From Microbaculum marinum (GTDB lineage Bacteria; Pseudomonadota; Alphaproteobacteria; Rhizobiales; Tepidamorphaceae), in the NCBI RefSeq assembly GCF_042646165.1, contig NZ_JBHRTC010000015.1: a stretch of DNA of 64,000 nt. One strand, 5' to 3'. Below are positions 57,211-64,000 of this stretch, piece by piece; within the stretch, counting starts at the first letter, position 1; the number at the start of each line of letters is the position of its first letter. The notes under the pieces were generated by a model. The model had not been told where the DNA came from and made no database searches. It saw only the letters and a program-made list of their open reading frames with translations. A program made the position numbers and the translations under genes.

Positions 57211-57912
57211 ATGAACGCCAAGGTCCTGATTGTCGAAGACGAGGAGCCTCTGACCCTCCTGCTTCGGTACAATCTGGAGTCGGAGGGCTACGACGTCGAC
57301 GCGGTCAGCCGCGGCGACGAAGCCGAGACGCGGATCCGCGAGGGCGCGCCCGACCTGGTGCTGCTGGACTGGATGCTACCCGGCATCTCCGGCATCGAGC
57401 TGTGCCGCCGCATCCGCACGCGTCCCGAAACCAACGGGCTGCCGGTCATCATGCTGACGGCGCGCGGCGAGGAGACGGAGCGGATCCGTGGTCTCGCCAC
57501 CGGCGCCGACGACTACGTGGTGAAGCCCTTCTCGATCCCGGAGCTGATGGCGCGCGTCAAGGCGCTGCTGCGGCGCGTCAAGCCTGAGCTGATCGCGAGC
57601 GTGCTCAACGCCGGCGACATCGAGCTCAACCGCGACACCCACCGGGTGCGCCGCTCGGGCCGGGAGATCCACCTGGGGCCTACCGAGTTCCGGCTGCTCG
57701 AATTCCTGATGCAGAGCCCGGGCCGGGTGTTCACCCGCGAACAACTGCTCGACGGCGTCTGGGGCCGCGACGTCTATGTCGACGAGCGCACCGTCGACGT
57801 GCATGTCGGACGGCTGCGCAAGGCGATCAACCGCGGCCGCCGGGCCGACCCGATCCGCACGGTGCGCGGCGCCGGCTACGCCTTCAACGAGCAGTTCGTG
57901 ACCGTCGCCTGA
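57211..57912 (+). CDS. phoB: Phosphate regulon response regulator PhoB
   Basis: 233 aa OmpR-type regulator. Receiver domain with VEDEEPL and the phosphoacceptor Asp in LVLLDWMLPGISG, then MLTARGEE and DDYVVKPFSI. C-terminal winged helix with HLGPTEFRLLEFLMQSPGRV and VDERTVDVHVGRLRKAI. AGGGGC precedes ATG 57211. It closes the phosphate operon, far from phoR, which opens it. It converges on the DsrE-like gene with a 6-bp gap. Confidence 0.95.
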   Translation: MNAKVLIVEDEEPLTLLLRYNLESEGYDVDAVSRGDEAETRIREGAPDLVLLDWMLPGISGIELCRRIRTRPETNGLPVIMLTARGEETERIRGLATGADDYVVKPFSIPELMARVKALLRRVKPELIASVLNAGDIELNRDTHRVRRSGREIHLGPTEFRLLEFLMQSPGRVFTREQLLDGVWGRDVYVDERTVDVHVGRLRKAINRGRRADPIRTVRGAGYAFNEQFVTVA

Positions 57913-57918
57913 CGAGGT

Positions 57919-58287
57919 TCAGAAGGACAGCGTCGCGGCTCCGGTCCGGATTTCCTCGAACATCGCGCTCGCACCGATCACGACGACGCCGTCCAGCAGG
58001 TCGGACTGCCGGTAGCCGCGCGAGGCGACGCAGGGCGGGCAGGCCCAGATGACGCCGCCGCGGTCCTGGAAGGACGAGATCAGCGCCGCCAGCGGCTCCA
58101 GCGGCGCCACCTGGGTCATCGTCTGCCCGCCTTTGCGCACCAGGTCGATTGCCGTGCTGGTGAGAAAGAGCGACACCTTCATGCCGGCGCTCAAGGCGCC
58201 GTTTGCAATCGTGAAGGCGACCGACGAGAGCTCCGAGTCGATGCCCCTGGTTACGACAATCACGAGTTTTCCGGTTTCCGCAGTCAT
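57919..58287 (-). CDS. DsrE-fold small protein with a CPPC motif
   Basis: 122 aa. The DsrE/DsrF-like (predicted peroxiredoxin) pattern is LVIVVTRGIDSELSSVAFTI then AGMKVSLFLTSTAIDLVRKG. A CPPC motif in VIWACPPCVASRG could carry sulfur or redox activity. GGAGCAC lies about 9 nt before ATG 58287. The long frame upstream to 58887 is antisense to the AraC gene and is rejected. Divergent from the AraC-type regulator, which may control it. Confidence 0.85.
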   Translation of the reverse strand: MTAETGKLVIVVTRGIDSELSSVAFTIANGALSAGMKVSLFLTSTAIDLVRKGGQTMTQVAPLEPLAALISSFQDRGGVIWACPPCVASRGYRQSDLLDGVVVIGASAMFEEIRTGAATLSF

Positions 58288-58346
58288 TGTAATGTGCTCC
58301 TGCCTGAACTGCGGATGATCAATAGGCGGCGGGAGTCCTGACGTCT

Positions 58347-59402
58347 TTGGCCGGAGCGCCGAAAGAGTTGATCGAACGGCCGGCGCCGGCTCGGCCGGCG
58401 GGCCCGGGCGGAGACGTGCTGTCGGCGCTGTTGCGCACGGTCCGGCTCGGCGGCGCCCTCCAGTTCTGCCTGATGCCGGAAGGCGACTGGGAAACCGACG
58501 ACAAGCCGCGCATGGCGGCGCTGGCCACGCGGGCGGTCGCAGCGATCCCGTTCCACATCCTCGTCGAAGGCGAATGCTGGCTGCGCATGCAGGGAGGGGA
58601 ATGGGCGCTCGAGGCCGGCGACGTCGCCGCCTTTCCGTTTGCGACCGGCCATCAACTGGGCGCAGGCCGCGGCGGCCGCCGGATTTCGCCGACCGACGAT
58701 CTTCCGCCGAAGCCCTGGAACCAGCTGCCGGTGCTGCGCTACGGCGGCGACGGCCGCCGGGTGCGGCTGCTGTGCGGCTACCTCGAATGCGATGCGGTGA
58801 ACTTCCGGCCGCTGAGACAGTCATTGCCGACGCTGCTGCACGTGCGCACCGCGACCTCGGAGCAGACCCGCTGGCTTGCCGCGACAATCCGGCAAATGGA
58901 GCTGGAGACGGACCACCCGCGGCCGGGGGGACAGTCCGTCATCGAGCGGCTGACCGAGATCATCTTCATCGAGCTCTTGCGCCACCAGATCATCGCCGGG
59001 CCGCCGGAGAAGGTCGGCTGGCTGGCTGCGGCCGGGGACCCGGCACTCGGCCGATGCCTTGCCCTGATCCACGATCAGCCGCGTCGGGAGTGGAGCGTTG
59101 CCACGCTGGCGGCCGAGGCCGGTCTGTCGCGCAGCACCCTGACGGACCGGTTCGAAGCGGTGCTCGCCACATCGCCGATGCGCTACGTGCGCGAGTGGCG
59201 GCTCTATCTTGCGAGCACCGACCTGAGGACGACCGCCAAGCCGATCCCCGTGATCGCGGAAGAGGCAGGCTACGGGACCGAAGCCGCCTTCAGCCGCGCC
59301 TTTTCGCGGGCTTTCCACTGTCCCCCCGCCGCCTGGCGGCACGACCCGCGCGACCGGACGGTCCGTTCGAACGGCGTCACCGTCCCGCCCGCCAACGTCT
59401 GA
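58347..59402 (+). CDS. AraC-family transcriptional regulator with a cupin-type sensor domain
   Basis: 351 aa. The N-terminal cupin region (about residues 20-190) has VEGECWLRMQGGEWALEAGD, as in Cupin_6 regulators. The C-terminal AraC HTH (about 240-335) reads WSVATLAAEAGLSRSTLTDR then AEEAGYGTEAAFSRAFSRAF. TTG 58347 is used because GGGAG lies 10 nt upstream and no in-frame ATG occurs earlier; the start is uncertain. It is divergent from the DsrE-like gene and converges on gcrA. Confidence 0.9.
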   Translation: MAGAPKELIERPAPARPAGPGGDVLSALLRTVRLGGALQFCLMPEGDWETDDKPRMAALATRAVAAIPFHILVEGECWLRMQGGEWALEAGDVAAFPFATGHQLGAGRGGRRISPTDDLPPKPWNQLPVLRYGGDGRRVRLLCGYLECDAVNFRPLRQSLPTLLHVRTATSEQTRWLAATIRQMELETDHPRPGGQSVIERLTEIIFIELLRHQIIAGPPEKVGWLAAAGDPALGRCLALIHDQPRREWSVATLAAEAGLSRSTLTDRFEAVLATSPMRYVREWRLYLASTDLRTTAKPIPVIAEEAGYGTEAAFSRAFSRAFHCPPAAWRHDPRDRTVRSNGVTVPPANV

Positions 59403-59449
59403 CTCCGCAGGGACGATGCCGGGCGTAGGCTTTCAGAGCTGAACCCGGG

Positions 59450-59974
59450 TCAGTTCGCGCCCGACGCCTTGGACCGCTTGCGATCCGAGGCCGGCTGATA
59501 GGCGACGCTGCAATGATGCTCGCAATAGGGCACCCCGGACTCCGAGCGCCGGCCGCAGAAGTAGAAGTCGTCATGGCCGGGATCGCCGATCGGCCATTTG
59601 CAGGTGTGTTCGTTGAGCTCCAGGATGGTTGCGCGCTGCTCCGGCGGAATGAACAGTTCCGTGACCGGCGCCAGCGTGCGCACGGGGACGATCTCGGCCT
59701 CGACCTGCTGCTCGGCCACGACGTTCAACTTCAGCGCGGTGTTACCGATCACCCGCGTGACGGGCCGCGGCGGCATCGAGGGGCTGCGCGCCTTGCGCAC
59801 GCGGGGCGCAGCCGGACGCGTCGTCTTGGTGCGTCCCGACAGTCCGAGCCGATGCACCTTCCCGATAACCGCATTTCGCGTCACCCCTCCAAGCTCCGCC
59901 GCGATCTGGCTCGCGCTCAGACCGTCGGTCCACAGCTTCTTGAGGAGTTCGACACGTTCTTCTGTCCAAGACAT
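59450..59974 (-). CDS. gcrA: Cell-cycle regulator GcrA
   Basis: 174 aa. The N-terminal GcrA HTH reads SWTEERVELLKKLWTDGLSA then GGVTRNAVIGKVHRLGLSGR. A basic linker is followed by the sigma70-contacting C-terminal domain with CKWPIGDPGHDDFYFCG and YCEHH. GcrA stimulates sigma70 promoters carrying CcrM-methylated GANTC. ATG 59974 matches the family start. Three GANTC sites lie 29-51 bp upstream. Confidence 0.96.
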   Translation of the reverse strand: MSWTEERVELLKKLWTDGLSASQIAAELGGVTRNAVIGKVHRLGLSGRTKTTRPAAPRVRKARSPSMPPRPVTRVIGNTALKLNVVAEQQVEAEIVPVRTLAPVTELFIPPEQRATILELNEHTCKWPIGDPGHDDFYFCGRRSESGVPYCEHHCSVAYQPASDRKRSKASGAN

Positions 59975-60002
59975 CCGCCACTCCATGTCTAGGTTGCGGG
60001 CA

Positions 60003-60025
60003 GACTCCGAGTCCATCGCGGAATC
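60003..60025. promoter_or_regulatory. Cluster of three GANTC (CcrM) sites upstream of gcrA
   Basis: GACTC at 60003-60007, GAGTC at 60009-60013 and GAATC at 60021-60025 fall within 23 bp. They begin 29 bp before the gcrA start codon. Further GANTC sites occur at 60123, 60184 and 60398 in the same gcrA-argD interval. Methylation here could make gcrA expression depend on replication state. Confidence 0.6.
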
Positions 60026-60323
60026 GCGATTTTACGAGCCGCTGTTCCCACTAAATCTGGGTGACGTACTGGTCCGCCGCACGAAATGTCGTACCCAATG
60101 CCCGAAAGCTACAATACCGGCGGACTCCCCGGCAACCCCGCAGTAACGGTTCCTCAACGATTTCCCCAGGAACCCCCGAATGTGAGTCGCGAATGCAACA
60201 CTTTCCCGCCCCCGCGCGCGGGAGACGCGCGGGAGAAGGGTGTCCTGTCCCGATGTCGGCGGGGTCGGACGCCATAGCCGGGGGCGGGATGTCGGCGCCA
60301 CGGCCCGTTGCCGGCGGCACAGA

Positions 60324-60351
60324 TTGACATCGCTGCCTCCTCGCCTAGAAT
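60324..60351 (+). promoter_or_regulatory. Strong sigma70-type promoter of the argD-argF-hslO operon
   Basis: TTGACA (60324-60329), a 16-bp spacer and TAGAAT (60346-60351) match consensus almost perfectly. The expected start site is close to 60358, giving a leader of about 50 nt before the argD GTG. Confidence 0.8.
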
Positions 60352-60360
60352 TAAGCCGGT

Positions 60361-60378
60361 GCCGCCTCAGCAGGCGGC
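60361..60378 (+). other. Perfect hairpin at the 5' end of the argD leader
   Basis: GCCGCCT and AGGCGGC form a 7-bp perfect stem around CAGC, followed by an AT-rich ATATTTCG. It begins within a few bases of the predicted transcript start. It may stabilise the 5' end or act in early termination; no long T-run follows. Confidence 0.6.
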
Positions 60379-60408
60379 ATATTTCGTTTCTGGACAGGAT
60401 TCTAAGCC

Positions 60409-61614
60409 GTGACGTCTGCGCTATACCCAACCTTCGCGCGGGCCGACCTCGCTTTCGAGCGGGGCGAAGGGATTCGGTTGTTTACCGTCGAAGGCGAGGA
60501 ATATCTCGACTTCGCCAGCGGTATCGCCGTGGTTTCGGTCGGCCACAGCCACCCCCATCTCGTGGAGGCACTGACCGACCAGGCCCGACGCCTGTGGCAC
60601 GTGTCGAACCTGTGGGAAATCCCGGAGCAGTCGAAGCTCGGCGACCGCCTGACGGAGGCGACGTTCGCGGACGTCTGCTTCTTCACCAACTCGGGCGCCG
60701 AGGCGGTCGAGACGGCGATCAAGACGGCGCGCCGCTACCACTATGTGAACGGCGCCCCGGAGCGCTACCGGCTGATCACCTTCGAAGGCGCCTTTCACGG
60801 CCGGACCCTGGCGACGATCGCGGCGGGCGGGCAGCAGAAGTACCTGGAAGGCTTCGGCCCCAAGGTGGATGGCTTCGACCAGGTGCCGTTCGGCGACCTC
60901 GACGCGGTCAAGGCCGCGATCGGGTCCGAGACCGCCGGCATCCTGATCGAGCCGGTGCAGGGCGAGGGGGGCATCAGGGTCGCTCCGAACGCCTTCATGC
61001 GGGCGCTGCGCGAACTGTGCGACGAGCACGGCCTTCTGATGATCCTCGACGAGGTGCAGTCCGGCGTCGGTCGCACCGGCAAGCTGTTCGCGCACGAATG
61101 GTCAGGCGTCACGCCCGATATCATGGCTGTCGCCAAGGGTATCGGCGGCGGCTTTCCGGTCGGCGTCTGCCTGGCCACGAACGATGCCGTGAAGGGCATG
61201 GCGCCCGGGATCCACGGCACCACCTTCGGCGGCAATCCGCTGGCCATGGCGGTCGGCAATGCGGTGCTGGACATCGTCCTCGAACCGGACTTCCTGGAGC
61301 ATGTCCGCGACGCCGGGCTGCGTTTCCGCCAGGGGCTGGCGCGGATCGCCGACACCTATCCCGACATCGTCGAGGAGATCCGCGGCGAGGGGCTGATGAT
61401 CGGCATCAAGTGCAAGGTGCCGAGCAAGGACCTGATCGCGGCCCTGCGCGCCGAACACGTCCTGACGGTCGGGGCCGGCGAGAACGTCGTGCGCCTCGTG
61501 CCGCCGCTGATCATCGAGCCGGCGGACATCGACCTGGCGCTGGAACGGATGGATGCGGCCTGCGCGGCCCTCTCAAGCGGCGTCGGCGCCAGGGACGGCG
61601 AGGCGGCGCAATGA
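60409..61614 (+). CDS. argD: Acetylornithine aminotransferase
   Basis: PLP enzyme of arginine (and lysine) synthesis, 401 aa. SGIAVVSVGHSHPHLVEALT, NSGAEAVETAIKTAR and the PLP lysine in MAVAKGIGGGFPVG are all characteristic. GTG 60409 has AGGA 9 nt upstream and gives the usual N-terminus. The stop overlaps the argF ATG. Confidence 0.95.
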   Translation: MTSALYPTFARADLAFERGEGIRLFTVEGEEYLDFASGIAVVSVGHSHPHLVEALTDQARRLWHVSNLWEIPEQSKLGDRLTEATFADVCFFTNSGAEAVETAIKTARRYHYVNGAPERYRLITFEGAFHGRTLATIAAGGQQKYLEGFGPKVDGFDQVPFGDLDAVKAAIGSETAGILIEPVQGEGGIRVAPNAFMRALRELCDEHGLLMILDEVQSGVGRTGKLFAHEWSGVTPDIMAVAKGIGGGFPVGVCLATNDAVKGMAPGIHGTTFGGNPLAMAVGNAVLDIVLEPDFLEHVRDAGLRFRQGLARIADTYPDIVEEIRGEGLMIGIKCKVPSKDLIAALRAEHVLTVGAGENVVRLVPPLIIEPADIDLALERMDAACAALSSGVGARDGEAAQ

Positions 61615-62558
61615 GCGATCATTCCCCGGCAGGACCGGGTGCCGCACAACCCCGCCACTTCGTCGACCTCACCGAGGTTTCGGCCCCGGAACTCAGGCGG
61701 ATCATCGATCACAGCCGGCAGATGAAGGCCGACAGCGACGGCCGCCAGCCGCTGCTCGCGGGCAAGACGCTGGCGATGATCTTCGACAAGCCGTCGACGC
61801 GGACCCGCGTGTCCTTCGACGTGGCGATGCGGCAGCTCGGCGGCGAGACGGTGTTCCTGACTGGCAAGGAGATGCAACTCGGCCGCGGCGAGACGATCGC
61901 CGACACGGCCCGCGTGCTGTCGCGCTACGTCGACGCGATCATGATCCGCATCCTCGACGACGAGGCGCTGGCGGAACTGGCGAAGCACGCCTCGGTGCCG
62001 GTCATCAACGGGCTGACCAGACTGTCGCACCCCTGCCAGGTGATGGCCGACGTCATGACGTTCGAGGAACACATCGGCCCGATCAAGGGGCGGACCGTCG
62101 CCTGGACCGGCGACTCCAACAACGTCACCGCGTCCTGGGTGCACGCCGCGGCGCGCTTCGACTTCGCCCTGAGGATCGCCTGTCCGGCGGAGCTGGCGCC
62201 GACCAACGGCCTGATCGACTGGTCGCAGCGCGAGGGCGCCGACGTCGAGGTGCTGGACGATCCGTTCGAGGCGGTTCGCGGCGCCGACTGCGTCGTCACC
62301 GACACGTGGGTCTCGATGGGCGACGACGACGGCGAGCGTCGCCACAACCTGCTCAAACCCTATCAGGTCAACGACGCGCTGATGGCCGAGGCGTCGCCGA
62401 AGGCGATCTTCATGCATTGCCTGCCGGCTCATCGCGGCGAGGAGGTCACGGATTCCGTCATGGACGGACCGCAATCGGTGGTGTTCGACGAGGCCGAAAA
62501 CCGCCTGCATGCCCAGAAGGGCATCCTGGCCTGGTGTTTCGGAGCAGGCGCGGCCTGA
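61611..62558 (+). CDS. argF: Ornithine carbamoyltransferase
   Basis: Makes citrulline from ornithine and carbamoyl phosphate. 315 aa with the carbamoyl-phosphate motif KPSTRTRVSFDVAM, LSHPCQVMAD, and the ornithine-site HCLPAHRGEE. ATG 61611 is in an ATGA overlap with argD; its stop shares a base with the hslO start. Confidence 0.96.
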   Translation: MSDHSPAGPGAAQPRHFVDLTEVSAPELRRIIDHSRQMKADSDGRQPLLAGKTLAMIFDKPSTRTRVSFDVAMRQLGGETVFLTGKEMQLGRGETIADTARVLSRYVDAIMIRILDDEALAELAKHASVPVINGLTRLSHPCQVMADVMTFEEHIGPIKGRTVAWTGDSNNVTASWVHAAARFDFALRIACPAELAPTNGLIDWSQREGADVEVLDDPFEAVRGADCVVTDTWVSMGDDDGERRHNLLKPYQVNDALMAEASPKAIFMHCLPAHRGEEVTDSVMDGPQSVVFDEAENRLHAQKGILAWCFGAGAA

Positions 62559-63556
62559 TGTCGTCAGACTCGCCGGCGGCCGTCGTGCTCGACACCTCGG
62601 CCGACGATTTCGTGCTCCCCTTCTCGGTGGAAGGCCTCGACGTGCGCGGGCGGATCGTCCGGCTCGGGCCGGCCATCGACGCCATCCTGGCGCGCCATTC
62701 CTATCCCGATGCGGTCTCAACGCTGCTGGCCGAGGCGACCACGCTCGCCGTGATGCTGGGCGCGTCGCTGAAGATCGAGGGCCGCTTCATCCTGCAGACC
62801 CAGAGCGACGGGCCGGTCAACCTGCTGGTCGTCGACTTCGAGCTGCCGAACCGGATCAGGGCCTGCGCCACCTTCGACAGGGAGCGGGTCGAGGCGTTTG
62901 CCGCGGACCAGGCGCCGGTCGGGGCGTTGCTCGGCACCGGTCACATGGCCATGACGATCGATCCCGGCACACATGCGAGCCGCTACCAGGGCGTGGTGCC
63001 GCTCGACGGCGGTTCGCTGGAAGACGCCGCGCGGCTCTATTTCCGGCAGTCCGAACAGATCCCGACGGCGGTGCGGCTGGCGGCCGCCCATGCCTATCGC
63101 AGCGACCGGGGCGGCGACCGCACCTTCCACTGGCGCGCCGGAGGCATCCTTGTCCAGCATCTTCCCGAGGCCGGGCCCGGACGCATGCCCGACCTCGATC
63201 CGGGCGACGTGCCCGAGGGCGTCGAACTTCCCGATTTCGACGAGGTCGACGAATGGACCGAGGCCCGGATGATCCTCGAGACGGTCGAGGACCACGAACT
63301 CATCGATCCGTCGATCTCGGCGGGCAACCTGCTGATCCGGCTCTATCACGAGCGCGGCGTGCGGGTGTTCGATCCCACCGAGCTGATCGAGCGCTGCCGC
63401 TGCTCGCAGGATCGCATCACCGACATGTTGCGGGGCTTCTCCGACGAGGAGCGCGCCGACATGGTCAAGGACGACGAGATCGTCGTCACCTGCGAGTTCT
63501 GCTCAACCGAGTACCACGTCGACCCGGCGGCGCTGGAGACGTCGGAGACGTCCTGA
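62558..63556 (+). CDS. hslO: Redox-regulated chaperone Hsp33
   Basis: 332 aa holdase activated by oxidation in the cytoplasm. The C-terminal redox zinc centre is present as RCRCSQ and, about 30 residues on, TCEFCST (CxC and CxxC). The N-terminal substrate domain contains LGASLKIEGRFILQTQSDGP. It is longer than E. coli Hsp33 (292 aa), with a linker insertion (about residues 190-225). Cotranscription with argF through a TGATG overlap is common in alphaproteobacteria. Confidence 0.95.
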   Translation: MSSDSPAAVVLDTSADDFVLPFSVEGLDVRGRIVRLGPAIDAILARHSYPDAVSTLLAEATTLAVMLGASLKIEGRFILQTQSDGPVNLLVVDFELPNRIRACATFDRERVEAFAADQAPVGALLGTGHMAMTIDPGTHASRYQGVVPLDGGSLEDAARLYFRQSEQIPTAVRLAAAHAYRSDRGGDRTFHWRAGGILVQHLPEAGPGRMPDLDPGDVPEGVELPDFDEVDEWTEARMILETVEDHELIDPSISAGNLLIRLYHERGVRVFDPTELIERCRCSQDRITDMLRGFSDEERADMVKDDEIVVTCEFCSTEYHVDPAALETSETS

Positions 63557-63649
63557 ACGGCGCCGGAGCTGCGTGGGCGCGTCGATGGGAAGGTGGCGGG
63601 CGCGGGGGCTCTCCTTTTATCGGCGCAGCTTTTCCTTCGGGCGCGGGCG

Positions 63650-64000
63650 CGGAGGCTCTTCGATCCCGGCTCTGCGCGCCTTCGGCGCTTCGGCCGGGAT
63701 GACGCGGAAGGGGAGAGGCGGGGCCGCCGGCCTCACAGCCGTGACTCGCGGAGCGCCCTGACCTCTCTCCATCGTCGTCCCGGAAATCGCCCGGCGATTA
63801 TCCGGGACCGGAGAGCCACGGCGGGAGCGGGGAACTTTCCGGTATCGGCTGTGTGCCTTCGGCAGGCGCGGAGGCTCTCCGATCCCGGCTCTGCGCGCCT
63901 TCGGCGCTTCGGCCGGGATGACGCGGATGGGGGAGACGGGAGCCGCCGGCCTCACAGCCGTGACTCGCGGAGCGCCCTGACCTCTCCATCGTCGTCCCGG
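63650..64000. repeat. Inverted copies of the composite palindromic repeat family, two units, second cut by the window end
   Basis: Two units about 215 bp apart share GGAGGCTCT, CGATCCCGGCTCTGCGCGCC, GGCCGGGATGACGCGGA and a GCCGCCGGCCTCACAGCCGT section. Each ends with TCGTCGTCCCGG. The CGATCCCGGCTCT...CCGGGATGACG core is the reverse complement of the first half of the units at 42.65-43.86 kb. No gene is supported from 63557 to the window end. Confidence 0.8.

Overview
The window is GC-rich, densely coded chromosome of an alphaproteobacterium, most likely of the Hyphomicrobiales (Rhizobiales). The evidence is GcrA, an Lrp-type PutR divergent from a short PutA, a phoR-pstSCAB-phoU-phoB run with the long PstC and PstA of this order, imelysin/di-heme oxidoreductase iron genes, and many GTG starts. 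The genus cannot be fixed from the sequence. No tRNA, rRNA, CRISPR array, transposase or phage gene was recognised.

Layout. 1-9.3 kb: a 5'-truncated choloylglycine hydrolase, glutamate decarboxylase, a polytopic membrane protein and a ytcA-mdtNOP-type efflux operon (an acid, bile or drug stress set), then a short MgtE-type channel. 9.6-18.5 kb: a Liv-type ABC importer, an MBL-fold hydrolase, an isochorismatase-fold protein without its catalytic triad, a TetR regulator and PoxB; together these look like uptake and breakdown of an unidentified small molecule. 18.5-24.6 kb: a ribose/xylose-type ABC importer read from a sigma70-like promoter that overlaps a LacI-type operator, with the LacI gene divergent. 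24.7-31 kb: a secreted seven-repeat protein, the M3 peptidase Dcp and a large SH3b protein with a Tyr/Gly-rich tail. 31-35.4 kb: a GlxA-type AraC regulator, then an unassigned three-gene operon (unknown protein, GNAT, isochorismatase hydrolase) divergent from a LysR gene with matching palindromes. 35.4-36.5 kb: a tandem array of about 175-bp units. 36.6-42.3 kb: an L,D-transpeptidase and a four-gene iron-type operon (imelysin, di-heme oxidoreductase, second imelysin, DUF1513) preceded by an Irr-box-like palindrome. 42.6-44.1 kb: an array of composite hairpin repeats with an assembly gap. 44.1-50 kb: putA/putR, a small ETFPASDPP protein, a CYTH phosphatase, the guanidinium exporter gdx with a two-hairpin guanidine-II riboswitch, and PPK2. 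50.2-57.9 kb: the phosphate regulon. 58-63.6 kb: a DsrE-like protein, an AraC regulator, gcrA with a cluster of GANTC sites, and an argD-argF-hslO operon behind a clear promoter. 63.65 kb to the end: the composite hairpin repeat again, inverted.

How they work together. Several blocks are self-contained transporter-plus-regulator units. Phosphate sensing, uptake and polyphosphate metabolism (phoR, pst, phoB, ppk2) are contiguous. Proline catabolism is paired with its own activator. The most noteworthy items are the guanidine-II riboswitch before gdx, the LysR-linked three-gene operon with its pair of TGCA palindromes, the isochorismatase-fold protein with all three catalytic residues replaced, and the two extragenic repeat families. 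All function calls come from reading motifs by eye; no database search was run.
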